This document shows positions 33,753-42,108 of a stretch of 64,000 nucleotides of DNA, one piece after another. Source of the DNA: Priestia endophytica DSM 13796. Lineage in GTDB: Bacteria > Bacillota > Bacilli > Bacillales > Bacillaceae_H. Each line of letters begins with the position of its first letter. The stretch's first letter is position 1. The stretch spans positions 1-64,000 of the forward strand of contig NZ_FOXX01000012.1 of assembly GCF_900115845.1 (NCBI RefSeq), written 5' to 3'. The translations under genes and the position numbers were made by a program. The notes under the pieces were generated by a model. It ran no database searches, was not told the DNA's origin, and was given only the letters and a program-made list of their open reading frames with translations.

Positions 33753-33824
33753 GGCCCGTTGGTCAAGCGGTTAAGACACCGCCCTTTCACGGCGGTAACA
33801 CGGGTTCGAATCCCGTACGGGTCA
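33753..33824 (+). tRNA. tRNA-Glu (anticodon TTC)
   Basis: A full cloverleaf can be drawn: acceptor GGCCCGT/ACGGGTC with discriminator A, D loop GGTCAAGCGGTTAAGAC, anticodon loop CTTTCAC, and T arm CGGGTTCGAATCCCG. CCA is not encoded, as the following bases are TCT. First of three tandem tRNAs. Confidence 0.97.
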
Positions 33825-33853
33825 TCTTTATAATACATACTTTAACACGGTTT

Positions 33854-33929
33854 GGTCCCGTGGTGTAGCGGTTAACATGCCTGCCTGTCACGCAGGAGAT
33901 CGCGGGTTCGATTCCCGTCGGGACCGCCA
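33854..33929 (+). tRNA. tRNA-Asp (anticodon GTC)
   Basis: Acceptor GGTCCCG/CGGGACC with discriminator G and an encoded CCA. The anticodon loop is CTGTCAC and the T arm GCGGGTTCGATTCCCGT. Confidence 0.97.
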
Positions 33930-33930
33930 T

Positions 33931-34003
33931 GGCTCAGTAGCTCAGTTGGTAGAGCAATGGACTGAAAATCCATGTGTCGGCGGTTCGATTCCGTCCTGAG
34001 CCA
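33931..34003 (+). tRNA. tRNA-Phe (anticodon GAA)
   Basis: Acceptor GGCTCAG/CTGAGCC with discriminator A and the anticodon loop CTGAAAA. It begins two bases after tRNA-Asp, so the two are processed from one transcript. CCA is not encoded. Confidence 0.97.
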
Positions 34004-34008
34004 CTTCT

Positions 34009-34037
34009 AAAACACGACAAATATTGTCGTGTTTTTT
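34009..34037 (+). terminator. tRNA cluster terminator
   Basis: AAAACACGACAA pairs with TTGTCGTGTTTTTT, six bases after tRNA-Phe. Confidence 0.9.
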
Positions 34038-34411
34038 GTATGGAAAAAAGACTTTTCACATATGACAAAAGTAATACAAATGAATTACAAATTTTCCTTT
34101 ATCAGTGATATCTTTTTTAAGGTATGATACATTAATAAAGTTGGAAAAAATGCCTTTTTTATATTTTAAGCAACTAAATTTCTTTTTTTAGAAGGAAAAA
34201 GGTGTTAAAAGCATCCAATATTGACTCTTCATGATATATACAATAGAGATAAATATAGAAAAATAAAAGCCTCTAGCTCTGTCTAGAGGCTTTCCTGTAG
34301 TGGAAATGAGCAATATAGACCAAACTATATTAGAATGTTAAAGTGTGTATGCAGTATAATAAAGGTACGATGTATTCGTATGATTTTATGCAATTAAAGG
34401 AGCCGGATAAA
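34038..34411 (+). promoter_or_regulatory. walR upstream region: promoter, WalR-box-like repeat, hairpin
   Basis: No gene is visible in these 374 bases. On the minus strand 34073-34089 reads TGTAAT-N5-TGTATT, one base off the WalR box TGTWAH-N5-TGTWAH. A possible promoter has TATGAT at 34122-34127. A hairpin (AAGCCTCTAG/CTAGAGGCTT, about 34268-34294) lies between that promoter and walR but lacks a clean T run; it could be an attenuator or end a short transcript. Calls are by eye. Confidence 0.4.
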
Positions 34412-35113
34412 ATGGATAAACGTATTCTAGTCGTTGATGACGAGAAACCAATTGCGGATATTTTAAAATTTAACCTACAAAAAGAAGGATATGAAGTTCA
34501 CTGCGCTTACGATGGAGTAGAAGCATTAGAAAAAGTAGAAGAAGTGCAGCCAGAGCTTGTTTTATTAGATATTATGCTTCCTCAAAAAGATGGGATGGAA
34601 GTCTGCCGAGAAATTCGCAAAAAATATGAAATGCCTATTATTATGCTAACAGCTAAAGATTCAGAAATCGATAAAGTATTAGGACTTGAGCTAGGAGCAG
34701 ATGACTATGTCACAAAACCATTTAGCACAAGGGAATTAATTGCTCGGGTAAAAGCAAATCTGCGTCGTCATCAAGCAGTAGCTTCTGAAGCAGGACAACA
34801 AAATGAAATTCAGATTGGCTCTTTAGTGATCCACCCTGATGCGTATATTGTATCTAAACGTGGAGAGCTTATTGAACTAACTCATCGGGAGTTTGAGCTC
34901 TTACATTACTTAGCTAAACATATTGGACAAGTTATGACACGGGAACATTTATTGCAAACAGTATGGGGTTATGACTATTTTGGAGACGTACGTACTGTTG
35001 ACGTAACAGTTCGCCGTTTACGTGAAAAAATTGAAGACAACCCAAGTCATCCAACTTGGATTGTAACACGAAGAGGTGTGGGGTACTATCTCCGTAATCC
35101 AGAGCAGGAGTAG
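34412..35113 (+). CDS. walR: Cell-wall response regulator WalR
   Basis: OmpR-family regulator, essential in Bacillus, controlling autolysins and wall metabolism. The 233 residues have a receiver domain with DDE at 9-11 and phospho-acceptor Asp53 ([11 protein letters not shown]), then a winged-helix domain ending [11 protein letters not shown] 34412 has AAAGGAG upstream and starts [15 protein letters not shown] as in the family. It begins a five-gene walRKHIJ unit. Confidence 0.97.
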   Translation: MDKRILVVDDEKPIADILKFNLQKEGYEVHCAYDGVEALEKVEEVQPELVLLDIMLPQKDGMEVCREIRKKYEMPIIMLTAKDSEIDKVLGLELGADDYVTKPFSTRELIARVKANLRRHQAVASEAGQQNEIQIGSLVIHPDAYIVSKRGELIELTHREFELLHYLAKHIGQVMTREHLLQTVWGYDYFGDVRTVDVTVRRLREKIEDNPSHPTWIVTRRGVGYYLRNPEQE

Positions 35114-35118
35114 TAGAA

Positions 35119-36939
35119 ATGAAAAAGGTTAGATTTTTTCAATCAATTCATTTTAAGTTTGTGTTAATTTATATTTTACTTATTTTAATCGCTACCCAAA
35201 TTATTGGAGCCTATTTTGTTCAAAAGCAGGAAGAGAACAATATTACAAACTTTAGAAATTCCATTAATGAGCGAGTAGATGTTTTAGCTTATAGTGTGGA
35301 AAAAGAAATGGCAGAGAAAAGGAGTGAAGGTGATCCAACTTTAGAAGAGGAGATTGCTAAACTTCTGAATGATTTTAAATCTGAGGATATTAGTGAGATT
35401 AGCGTTGTTGATAAAAATCATCAAGTTCTTGCCGTTTCAAACTATGATGCTAAAAGTACTGTTGGTAAGAAATCTATTACGGATCCTGTGAACAAAGCGT
35501 TATCAGGCGGTACTTATAATAATATGATGGTGAATAAAAAAGGCGAGAGAATGAGAGTTGTAGCTGTTCCAGTCAATTCTAGTGAAGGTACAATTGGAGC
35601 TATCTATCTTGAAGCTTCAATGGAATCTCTTTACGAGCAAATGAAACAAGTGAACGCTATTTTTGCAAAAGGAACGCTTCTTTCTCTTTTACTCACAGCT
35701 ATTTTAGGAATTCTTTTAGCTCGTACCATTACACGGCCAATGTCTGACATGCGTCGCCAAGCACTTGAAATGGCGAAAGGAAATTTCTCTCGTAAAGTAA
35801 AAGTATATGGCTATGATGAAATTGGGCAGCTTGCCATTACATTTAACAATTTAACGAGAAAACTCCAGGAAGCGCAGGCGACAACAGAAGGGGAGCGTCG
35901 AAAGCTTGCCTCTGTGCTTACGAATATGACAGATGGAGTCATTGCAACAGACCGAAAAGGTCGCGTTATTTTAATTAACGAGCCTGCTGGACAAATGCTA
36001 GATGTTTCACGTGAAACTGTTCTTTCAGAATCTATTTTGAGGCTGTTAAACATTGAAAAAGAATACACGTTCGATACGTTATTGGAAGAGCAAAATTCAC
36101 TTATTCTAGAATTTGATAAATATGATGAGCCATATATTCTAAGAGCTACTGTATCTCCTATTCAGAAGGAAACAGGGTTTATTAATGGTATTATCGTTGT
36201 ACTTCATGATATTACAGAGCAAGAGAAAATTGATCGTGAACGTCGTGAATTTGTTGCGAACGTTTCACATGAGCTACGCACACCGCTGACAACGATGCGC
36301 AGCTATTTAGAAGCTCTTGCAGAAGGAGCATGGCAAGATAAAGAGATTGCACCGCGCTTTCTAGACGTTACGCAAACAGAAACAGAGCGAATGATTCGAC
36401 TTGTTAATGATTTGCTTCAGCTATCAAGAATGGACAGTAGAGATTATCATTTAACAAAATCACAAGTGGACTTTATTGATTTTTACAACCATATTATTGA
36501 TCGCTTTGATATGAGCAAAAGTCAAAATATCGAGTTTGTTCGCAAACTTCCAGAAGGACCAATCTCAATTCAATTTGATCAAGATAAGATTACACAAGTA
36601 TTAGATAATATTATTTCAAATGCAATTAAATATTCCCCTGAAGGCGGAAAAGTGACGTTCTCTGTTCAGCCTCAAGAGTTTTTCATTCTTGTTAGTGTGA
36701 AGGATGAAGGGATGGGAATTCCTCGTGAAAAAGTGAAAAAAATCTTTGAACGCTTTTATCGAGTAGATAAAGCGAGAACAAGACAACTTGGGGGAACAGG
36801 TCTTGGCTTAGCCATTGCCCGGGAAATGATTGAAGCTCATAAAGGTGAAATTTGGGCTGAAAGTAAAGAAGGAAAAGGAACAACCATTCACTTTACGCTT
36901 CCTTTACAAGTAGAACAAGACGAGGATGAATGGATATGA
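35119..36939 (+). CDS. walK: Cell-wall sensor histidine kinase WalK
   Basis: Phosphorylates WalR. The 606 residues have a first membrane span (~13-33), an extracellular sensor domain, a second span (~185-203), HAMP (ARTITRPMSDMRRQALEMAKG), and PAS (MTDGVIATDRKGRVILIN). The dimerisation domain has FVANVSHELRTPLTTMRSYL, and the ATPase has N-box NIISNAIKYSP and G-boxes DEGMGIP and GGTGLGLAIAREM. The gene starts 5 bases after walR and overlaps walH by 10. It contains a near-perfect parS at 36003 and a Noc-site-like sequence at 36814. Confidence 0.97.
   Translation: MKKVRFFQSIHFKFVLIYILLILIATQIIGAYFVQKQEENNITNFRNSINERVDVLAYSVEKEMAEKRSEGDPTLEEEIAKLLNDFKSEDISEISVVDKNHQVLAVSNYDAKSTVGKKSITDPVNKALSGGTYNNMMVNKKGERMRVVAVPVNSSEGTIGAIYLEASMESLYEQMKQVNAIFAKGTLLSLLLTAILGILLARTITRPMSDMRRQALEMAKGNFSRKVKVYGYDEIGQLAITFNNLTRKLQEAQATTEGERRKLASVLTNMTDGVIATDRKGRVILINEPAGQMLDVSRETVLSESILRLLNIEKEYTFDTLLEEQNSLILEFDKYDEPYILRATVSPIQKETGFINGIIVVLHDITEQEKIDRERREFVANVSHELRTPLTTMRSYLEALAEGAWQDKEIAPRFLDVTQTETERMIRLVNDLLQLSRMDSRDYHLTKSQVDFIDFYNHIIDRFDMSKSQNIEFVRKLPEGPISIQFDQDKITQVLDNIISNAIKYSPEGGKVTFSVQPQEFFILVSVKDEGMGIPREKVKKIFERFYRVDKARTRQLGGTGLGLAIAREMIEAHKGEIWAESKEGKGTTIHFTLPLQVEQDEDEWI
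36003..36018. promoter_or_regulatory. parS site inside walK
   Basis: TGTTTCACGTGAAACT matches the Bacillus parS consensus TGTTTCACGTGAAACA at 15 of 16 positions, including the whole central dyad. It lies about 26 kb from oriC, inside the origin-proximal domain where ParB loads. Confidence 0.85.
36814..36827. promoter_or_regulatory. Noc-binding-site-like sequence inside walK
   Basis: ATTGCCCGGGAAAT differs at one of 14 positions from the Noc site ATTTCCCGGGAAAT. It falls over the conserved AIAREM codons of the kinase, so it may be coincidental. Confidence 0.4.
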
Positions 36940-38291
36940 GATATGAAAATATCAAAACCGTAGTACTGTCATGTTTAATTTTGATTAGCCTTATATTAAC
37001 GTGGACATTGTGGACCTACACACCTACATACGATAAGATGGAAAACAATCCATCTTATGTAGATGATGTGAAAATCGGCAAAACTAAGATGTTAGAAGAT
37101 CATATTCAGCCATCCTTAATTTTAGCTCATTTTGCTTCCACTCATAAAGGACTTCTCAATAAAGATATGGATACATGGACGAATGAGATGAAGAAGTGGT
37201 CTATTTCTGATGTAGTGCGTATTTCGAATACTTCTTTTGAGCGTCCAGAAGATTTCTATGATTTTGTACATGGAAATCAGACAATGGAAATCCTCTATCC
37301 AACAGAGATGTCATTATCAACTTTCCAAAGTATGTATGAAGTAAAAGGGACAATGCCCTCTGGGACATTTGATCGAATCATTCTTAAGCCAGGTCAAGCG
37401 GATAATGTCTCACAGTCTGTTCGTATCTATTTTGTTAATTACGAAACAGAAGAGATTTACGAGGCAAATATAAAAGGGTTTAATGAAGCTGCATGGGAGA
37501 AACATTATAAAGACATACAAAGCAATGGACAGGATTATATAGCATTTAAAAGAGAAGATAAATCAGTTCTTTTCTTACCAGAGCAACCAACACCACTTCA
37601 ACAAAAAAGTTATAAACAAGAAATGATTTCATCCGATAAGTTTCGCAATGCATTGTTTGATAATATGAAAATCGTTGAAGAAAATGAGCTCTCAGGTCAA
37701 ACCGTTTATAATGATTCAAAACGAATGTTGGAATTGTCCAAGACAAAACCATTGATGGCATACACAAACTACGAAGATGCAACCCAAAGTGACCAAAGTG
37801 TTGCTACAGATAAAGAGGGAGCGATAAAAAGATCATTTGACTTTGTGAATGCTCATGCAGGTTGGACAGATCCATATTATTTAACAGAATGGAATAGTGA
37901 TGCTTCATATCAGAGCGTAACGTTCCAGCTTCATGAAGATTATTACCCTGTTTTTAATGATGATGATTTGTCGAAGGTTACGTTAAAATCTTCAGGACAA
38001 AATATCTCCGAATATAAACGTCCAACATTTCAATTAGGAAAACTTTCAGATGAGTATGGGAAGAAAATTAAATTACCATCTGGTAAGGCCGTTATAAAAG
38101 AAATTGAAGGAAAAGAAAACTTTGATGACAGCAAATTAAAAAATATTATAGTAGGCTATGAGCTGCAAACAGAGAAAGACTTTACAAATGTAATTACGCT
38201 CAAGCCATATTGGTTTTATAAGTATGATGGAATATGGTACAAAATTGTAGATAAAGCAGAGCAAGGAGGAGATAAGGATGGATTGGAATAA
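36930..38291 (+). CDS. walH: WalK regulatory protein WalH (YycH)
   Basis: 453-residue protein with a single N-terminal membrane anchor (residues ~9-29) and a large extracellular domain. In B. subtilis, YycH and YycI bind WalK in the membrane and restrain it. The start codon overlaps the walK stop and its end overlaps walI, consistent with translational coupling. Confidence 0.9.
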   Translation: MDMRYENIKTVVLSCLILISLILTWTLWTYTPTYDKMENNPSYVDDVKIGKTKMLEDHIQPSLILAHFASTHKGLLNKDMDTWTNEMKKWSISDVVRISNTSFERPEDFYDFVHGNQTMEILYPTEMSLSTFQSMYEVKGTMPSGTFDRIILKPGQADNVSQSVRIYFVNYETEEIYEANIKGFNEAAWEKHYKDIQSNGQDYIAFKREDKSVLFLPEQPTPLQQKSYKQEMISSDKFRNALFDNMKIVEENELSGQTVYNDSKRMLELSKTKPLMAYTNYEDATQSDQSVATDKEGAIKRSFDFVNAHAGWTDPYYLTEWNSDASYQSVTFQLHEDYYPVFNDDDLSKVTLKSSGQNISEYKRPTFQLGKLSDEYGKKIKLPSGKAVIKEIEGKENFDDSKLKNIIVGYELQTEKDFTNVITLKPYWFYKYDGIWYKIVDKAEQGGDKDGLE

Positions 38292-39042
38292 GACGAAAAC
38301 GATTTTTATCGTTATCTTCTTTATCCTGGACCTTTTTCTTGCTCGCCAATTTATGGTTAAAAGGGAAGCTAACCAGCTTGAGATGATTTCAGAACGAACA
38401 GGTGAAGAATTATTACAAGAAGCTAATATTACGTTTAAAGAGTCTCCAAGCAGCAATCAGAAGGCAGGGTATATTAAAGCCTATGTTCACACATTTACGG
38501 AGAAAGAAACGAGTAGTTTGAAAGACCAAAAGATTGAGGTTCAGGAAGATGGAAAAGAAATTCATGGAGAGTTCACAAAGCCAACCTCTTTACCTACCTC
38601 TGACGAAAAGAACAAATTAGAAGACTTCGTAAAAAAGAACATGATAAATGGCGATCAGTATAAGCTAGTACAGGTTGATAAAGAAGGTGGACAAATTACG
38701 TTTGCCCAGTTGTATAGCCAAAAGCCTGTTTATGATAACACTAAAACCTTTATTACCATTCAACTTAATGAAAAGAATGAAATGGTATCTTACAAACAAA
38801 GGATGCTAGAGCAGTTTGAACAGAGAACAGAAGCTGAGACTGTGAAAACTCCAGTGAATGCTGTTACTGAACTGTATGATAGTAATAAAGTTAATCAAGG
38901 TAGTAAAGTTAGCATGGATTTAGGTTATTACGCGTATTTCCCACCTGCAACTGATTCACAAATCTTAGCCCCAACATGGCGAGTGACTGTGGATAAGGAT
39001 AAAGGTGAGATTGAAGTGTACTATGTTACAGCACTTGATTAG
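38278..39042 (+). CDS. walI: WalK regulatory protein WalI (YycI)
   Basis: 254 residues with one N-terminal membrane span (TKTIFIVIFFILDLFLARQF) and a secreted domain of the YycI fold (B. subtilis 280). It overlaps walH by 14 bases, and GCAAGGAGGAG precedes the ATG. It acts with WalH on WalK. Confidence 0.9.
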   Translation: MDWNKTKTIFIVIFFILDLFLARQFMVKREANQLEMISERTGEELLQEANITFKESPSSNQKAGYIKAYVHTFTEKETSSLKDQKIEVQEDGKEIHGEFTKPTSLPTSDEKNKLEDFVKKNMINGDQYKLVQVDKEGGQITFAQLYSQKPVYDNTKTFITIQLNEKNEMVSYKQRMLEQFEQRTEAETVKTPVNAVTELYDSNKVNQGSKVSMDLGYYAYFPPATDSQILAPTWRVTVDKDKGEIEVYYVTALD

Positions 39043-39079
39043 AGAAAGACGTAATGGTTAAAAAAACGGAGTGAGAACG

Positions 39080-39883
39080 GTGAGTTTACAATTTAGTGTG
39101 CTAGCAAGTGGGAGTACAGGAAATGCTCTTTTTGTTGGCAATGGAAAAGAATCACTACTAGTTGACGCAGGACTTAGTGGCAAAAAGATGGAACAACTTT
39201 TTAAAGAGGTTGATCAATCAATTGAGAACTTATCAGGCATTTTAGTGACCCATGAGCATAGTGACCATATTAAAGGTCTTGGTGTGCTCGCAAGAAAATA
39301 TAAACTGCCTCTTTATGCAAATGAAAAAACGTGGAAGGCAATGGAGCCTTTAATTGGGACAGTTCCAACAGAGCAAAAGTTTTCATTTGAAATTGGAGAT
39401 GTAAAAAGCTTTGGAGGAATTGAAGTGGAATCATTTGGGGTTTCTCATGATGCCGCAGAGCCAATGTTTTACACGTTTCATAGTGAAGGAAAAAAGCTCA
39501 CTCTTTTAACAGATACCGGATATGTTAGCGATAGAATGAAAGGCATTGTTAGAAATAGCGATGCCTTTATTTTTGAGAGCAATCATGATGTTGAGATGCT
39601 TCGCATGGGACATTATCCGTGGAATATTAAGAGACGTATTTTGAGCGACCTTGGTCATGTATCAAATGAAGATGCAGCTATTGCTTTGTCAGAAGTGATT
39701 GGAGATCATACAAAATATATTTACTTAGCACATTTAAGCCAAGATAACAATATGAAAGAACTTGCTAGAATGACAGCCGAGCAAACATTAAAAGAAAAAG
39801 ACCACGGAGTTGGTGTTCAGTTCAATATCCATGATACTGATCCCAAAAAGCCAACGCCTCTTATTGACCTTTCACACACGTAA
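39080..39883 (+). CDS. walJ: Metallo-beta-lactamase fold exonuclease WalJ (YycJ)
   Basis: 267-residue cytoplasmic metallohydrolase. The zinc ligands are visible as THEHSDH, with a further aspartate in LTDTGYVS. It starts [16 protein letters not shown] at GTG 39080, with GGAG about 10 bases upstream; another GTG at 39071 is possible. B. subtilis YycJ is a 5'-3' DNA exonuclease linked to mismatch repair. Confidence 0.92.
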   Translation: MSLQFSVLASGSTGNALFVGNGKESLLVDAGLSGKKMEQLFKEVDQSIENLSGILVTHEHSDHIKGLGVLARKYKLPLYANEKTWKAMEPLIGTVPTEQKFSFEIGDVKSFGGIEVESFGVSHDAAEPMFYTFHSEGKKLTLLTDTGYVSDRMKGIVRNSDAFIFESNHDVEMLRMGHYPWNIKRRILSDLGHVSNEDAAIALSEVIGDHTKYIYLAHLSQDNNMKELARMTAEQTLKEKDHGVGVQFNIHDTDPKKPTPLIDLSHT

Positions 39884-39959
39884 ATCCCTCCAAATGAAGG
39901 ATAGAAAAACTTCAAACATCCATACTATAAAAGCATATGTCTAATGTGAGAAAGGATGA

Positions 39960-41147
39960 ATGTTTGAAGTGGGGCTTTATGATGAACGGAAAGGAAGAAA
40001 GAGAACTATATTTTTTACAGGTCTTATTGGTGCAATTATTGGTGCTATTCTTATCCTGCTTGCTCTTCCTGCCTTAGAGAGAAATGGCATTTTATCAAGC
40101 CGCACAGAGAGCAGTAATGAAGAGGGAAACAATATTGCAGAAGAGCGATCTGTTTCGATTGATGTGACAACAGACATTACTAAAGCTGTTGATAAAGTAT
40201 CTGATGCTGTTGTTGGGGTTGTGAATATCCAAAAGAGCGGTTTCTGGGAAGATGAGAGTGAATCATCTGAAGCTGGAACAGGTTCAGGAGTTCTTTATAA
40301 AAAGAGTGGAAATAAAGCATATCTTGTCACCAATTATCATGTTATTGAAGGTGCAAATGAGATTGAAGTAAGTTTAAAAGATGGATCACGTATTGCTGGA
40401 AAAGTACGCGGTGGAGATGATTTAACAGATTTAGCGGTCATTGAGATTGATGGTAAGAATATTAAAACACTCGCTGAATTTGGAGACTCAGACCGTATTA
40501 AAGCAGGAGAACCTGCAATTGCAATTGGTAATCCTCTCGGTCTTCAGTTTGCAGGGTCTGTCACACAAGGAATTATCTCAGGTACAAACCGATTAATTCC
40601 TCAAGACTTAAACAATGACGGAAACCCAGACTGGCAAGCAGAGGTTATTCAAACAGATGCAGCAATTAACCCTGGAAATAGCGGTGGAGCTCTCATTAAT
40701 GTGGCAGGAAAAGTTATTGGTATCAACTCTATGAAAATTGCTGAAGATGCTGTTGAAGGAATTGGGTTATCAATCCCGATTAATACAGCACGACCGTTTA
40801 TTGAAGATCTTGAAAAAGATGGAGAAGTCCACAGACCGTATATTGGCATAAGTACTCTTTCACTATCGCAAATTTCAGGTTATCATCTACAAGAAACGCT
40901 AAAGTTGCCAAAAGGAATTGTTGAGGGAGTAGCAGTTCTCCGTGTTTCTCGTCTTTCACCAGCAGCTAAAGCTGGAATGAAAGAATATGATGTGATTGTT
41001 GAAATGGAAGGAAAACGCGTACGAAACATCATTGACCTCCGGAAATACTTGTATCAAAAAGGAGTCAATGATACATTAGACATTACGTTTTATCGCAATG
41101 GAAAAAAGAAAAACGAAACGTTAAAACTTGTGGAAGAACCAAAGTAA
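39960..41147 (+). CDS. htrC: HtrA-type serine protease HtrC (YyxA)
   Basis: Membrane-anchored protease of the DegP/HtrA family. The 395 residues have a short cytoplasmic N-terminus, one membrane span (TGLIGAIIGAILILLALPAL), and a trypsin-like domain with catalytic His in VTNYHVIEGA, Asp in DDLTDLAVIEI and Ser in NPGNSGGAL. A C-terminal PDZ domain has SPAAKAGMKEYDVIVEMEG. It degrades misfolded proteins outside the membrane. Its place between walJ and rlmH is conserved in Bacillus. Confidence 0.94.
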   Translation: MFEVGLYDERKGRKRTIFFTGLIGAIIGAILILLALPALERNGILSSRTESSNEEGNNIAEERSVSIDVTTDITKAVDKVSDAVVGVVNIQKSGFWEDESESSEAGTGSGVLYKKSGNKAYLVTNYHVIEGANEIEVSLKDGSRIAGKVRGGDDLTDLAVIEIDGKNIKTLAEFGDSDRIKAGEPAIAIGNPLGLQFAGSVTQGIISGTNRLIPQDLNNDGNPDWQAEVIQTDAAINPGNSGGALINVAGKVIGINSMKIAEDAVEGIGLSIPINTARPFIEDLEKDGEVHRPYIGISTLSLSQISGYHLQETLKLPKGIVEGVAVLRVSRLSPAAKAGMKEYDVIVEMEGKRVRNIIDLRKYLYQKGVNDTLDITFYRNGKKKNETLKLVEEPK

Positions 41148-41175
41148 AACAGGAGAAAATCTTTCTCCTGTTTTT
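41146..41175 (+). terminator. htrC terminator
   Basis: AAAACAGGAGAAA pairs with TTTCTCCTGTTTTT and overlaps the htrC stop. Confidence 0.85.
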
Positions 41176-41187
41176 ACGTTAATAACT

Positions 41188-41472
41188 TGTGGATAACTCC
41201 AGAATTTTCTGTTTATTATTTTGTCCACAGAAAGAAGAAAACGGAAAGGAGAAGAAAATATGAAAGTGAATTGCTGCCTTGAGCACGTTGAGCTGGCGCT
41301 TGATATTGTTGTTGATGAAACAGAAGAAGCACCAATTATGAAAGAGCTAGATGAAGAACTGTGTATAACTTGTGAATATTGCGAAAATAATGCTACATAT
41401 ATAGTGGGGAACGAGTGATCCTATACCATATATGCCACTCTTTGTGGATATGTGGATAATTTCTGTGTATAA
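41188..41472. other. DnaA-box cluster around the CxxC gene and rlmH
   Basis: Seven boxes lie within 285 bases: 41188-41196 (TGTGGATAA), 41221-41229 (TTGTCCACA), 41360-41368 (TGTGTATAA), 41371-41379 (TGTGAATAT), 41443-41451 (TGTGGATAT), 41451-41459 (TGTGGATAA) and 41464-41472 (TGTGTATAA). B. subtilis has a known DnaA-box cluster near yydA, the rlmH homologue. These clusters restrain initiation by titrating DnaA. Confidence 0.8.
41260..41418 (+). CDS. CxxH/CxxC small protein
   Basis: 52-residue protein with CCLEH near the start and CITCEYC near the end, the pattern of the CxxH/CxxC family located before rlmH in Bacillus (YyzF-like). A zinc site is likely but unproven. ATG 41260 follows AAAGGAG. 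Two DnaA boxes fall within the coding sequence. Confidence 0.85.
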   Translation: MKVNCCLEHVELALDIVVDETEEAPIMKELDEELCITCEYCENNATYIVGNE

Positions 41473-41508
41473 CTTGTTTGTAAACTATTTACAGAGAGGA
41501 GATAACCT

Positions 41509-41988
41509 GTGAATATCTCGATTATTACAGTTGGGAAATTAAAAGAAAAATACTTAAAACAAGGTATTAATGAATACTTAAAACGCTTATCAGCTTATGC
41601 AAAGGTAGAAGTAGTTGAACTTCCAGATGAGAAAGCACCTGAAAACCTTAGTGAAGTTGAAATGGAGCAAGTGAAAGGAAAAGAAGGAGAGCGCATCCTT
41701 GCTAAAATTCCACAAGATACACATGTCATTGCTCTTGCCATTGAAGGGAAAATGAAATCATCTGAACAGCTTGCAGATGATTTAGATAAGCTTGCTACAT
41801 ATGGAAAAAGTAAAATTGCTTTTGTTATTGGTGGATCACTAGGATTAAGCAGTGATGTGATGAAAAGAGCTAATGATACATTGTCATTTTCAAAAATGAC
41901 TTTTCCACATCAGTTGATGAGATTGATTTTAGTGGAACAGATTTATCGCGGATTTCGAATTAATCGAGGAGAACCGTACCATAAGTAA
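41509..41988 (+). CDS. rlmH: 23S rRNA pseudouridine1915-N3-methyltransferase RlmH
   Basis: SPOUT-class methyltransferase (the staphylococcal OrfX). The 159 residues start at GTG with GAGAGGAG upstream, contain the knot region [15 protein letters not shown], and end [14 protein letters not shown], the conserved C-terminus. The last codons form the core that SCC elements target in staphylococci, and the same 14 bases recur at 46164. Confidence 0.97.
   Translation: MNISIITVGKLKEKYLKQGINEYLKRLSAYAKVEVVELPDEKAPENLSEVEMEQVKGKEGERILAKIPQDTHVIALAIEGKMKSSEQLADDLDKLATYGKSKIAFVIGGSLGLSSDVMKRANDTLSFSKMTFPHQLMRLILVEQIYRGFRINRGEPYHK
41971..41984 (+). repeat. Direct repeat, left copy (rlmH 3' end, att-like)
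   Basis: GAACCGTACCATAA, the last codons of rlmH, is repeated exactly at 46164-46177 in the same orientation. Similarity continues for about 16 bases downstream (10 of 16) but not upstream. Confidence 0.75.
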
Positions 41989-42005
41989 ATGAGGGTTTTG
42001 TGAAT

Positions 42006-42037
42006 AAAAAGGTACCTCTATTTTAGAGGTACCTTTT
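42006..42037. terminator. Bidirectional terminator after rlmH
   Basis: AAAAAGGTACCTCTA pairs with TAGAGGTACCTTTT, with A and T runs on either side. It lies between converging rlmH and the transporter gene. Confidence 0.85.
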
Positions 42038-42108
42038 AGCACATTATCATTCTAATAGAGTGAACTATGAAGGACATTTTACAGGGATTAACCAATCTTT
42101 GTAGCCTT

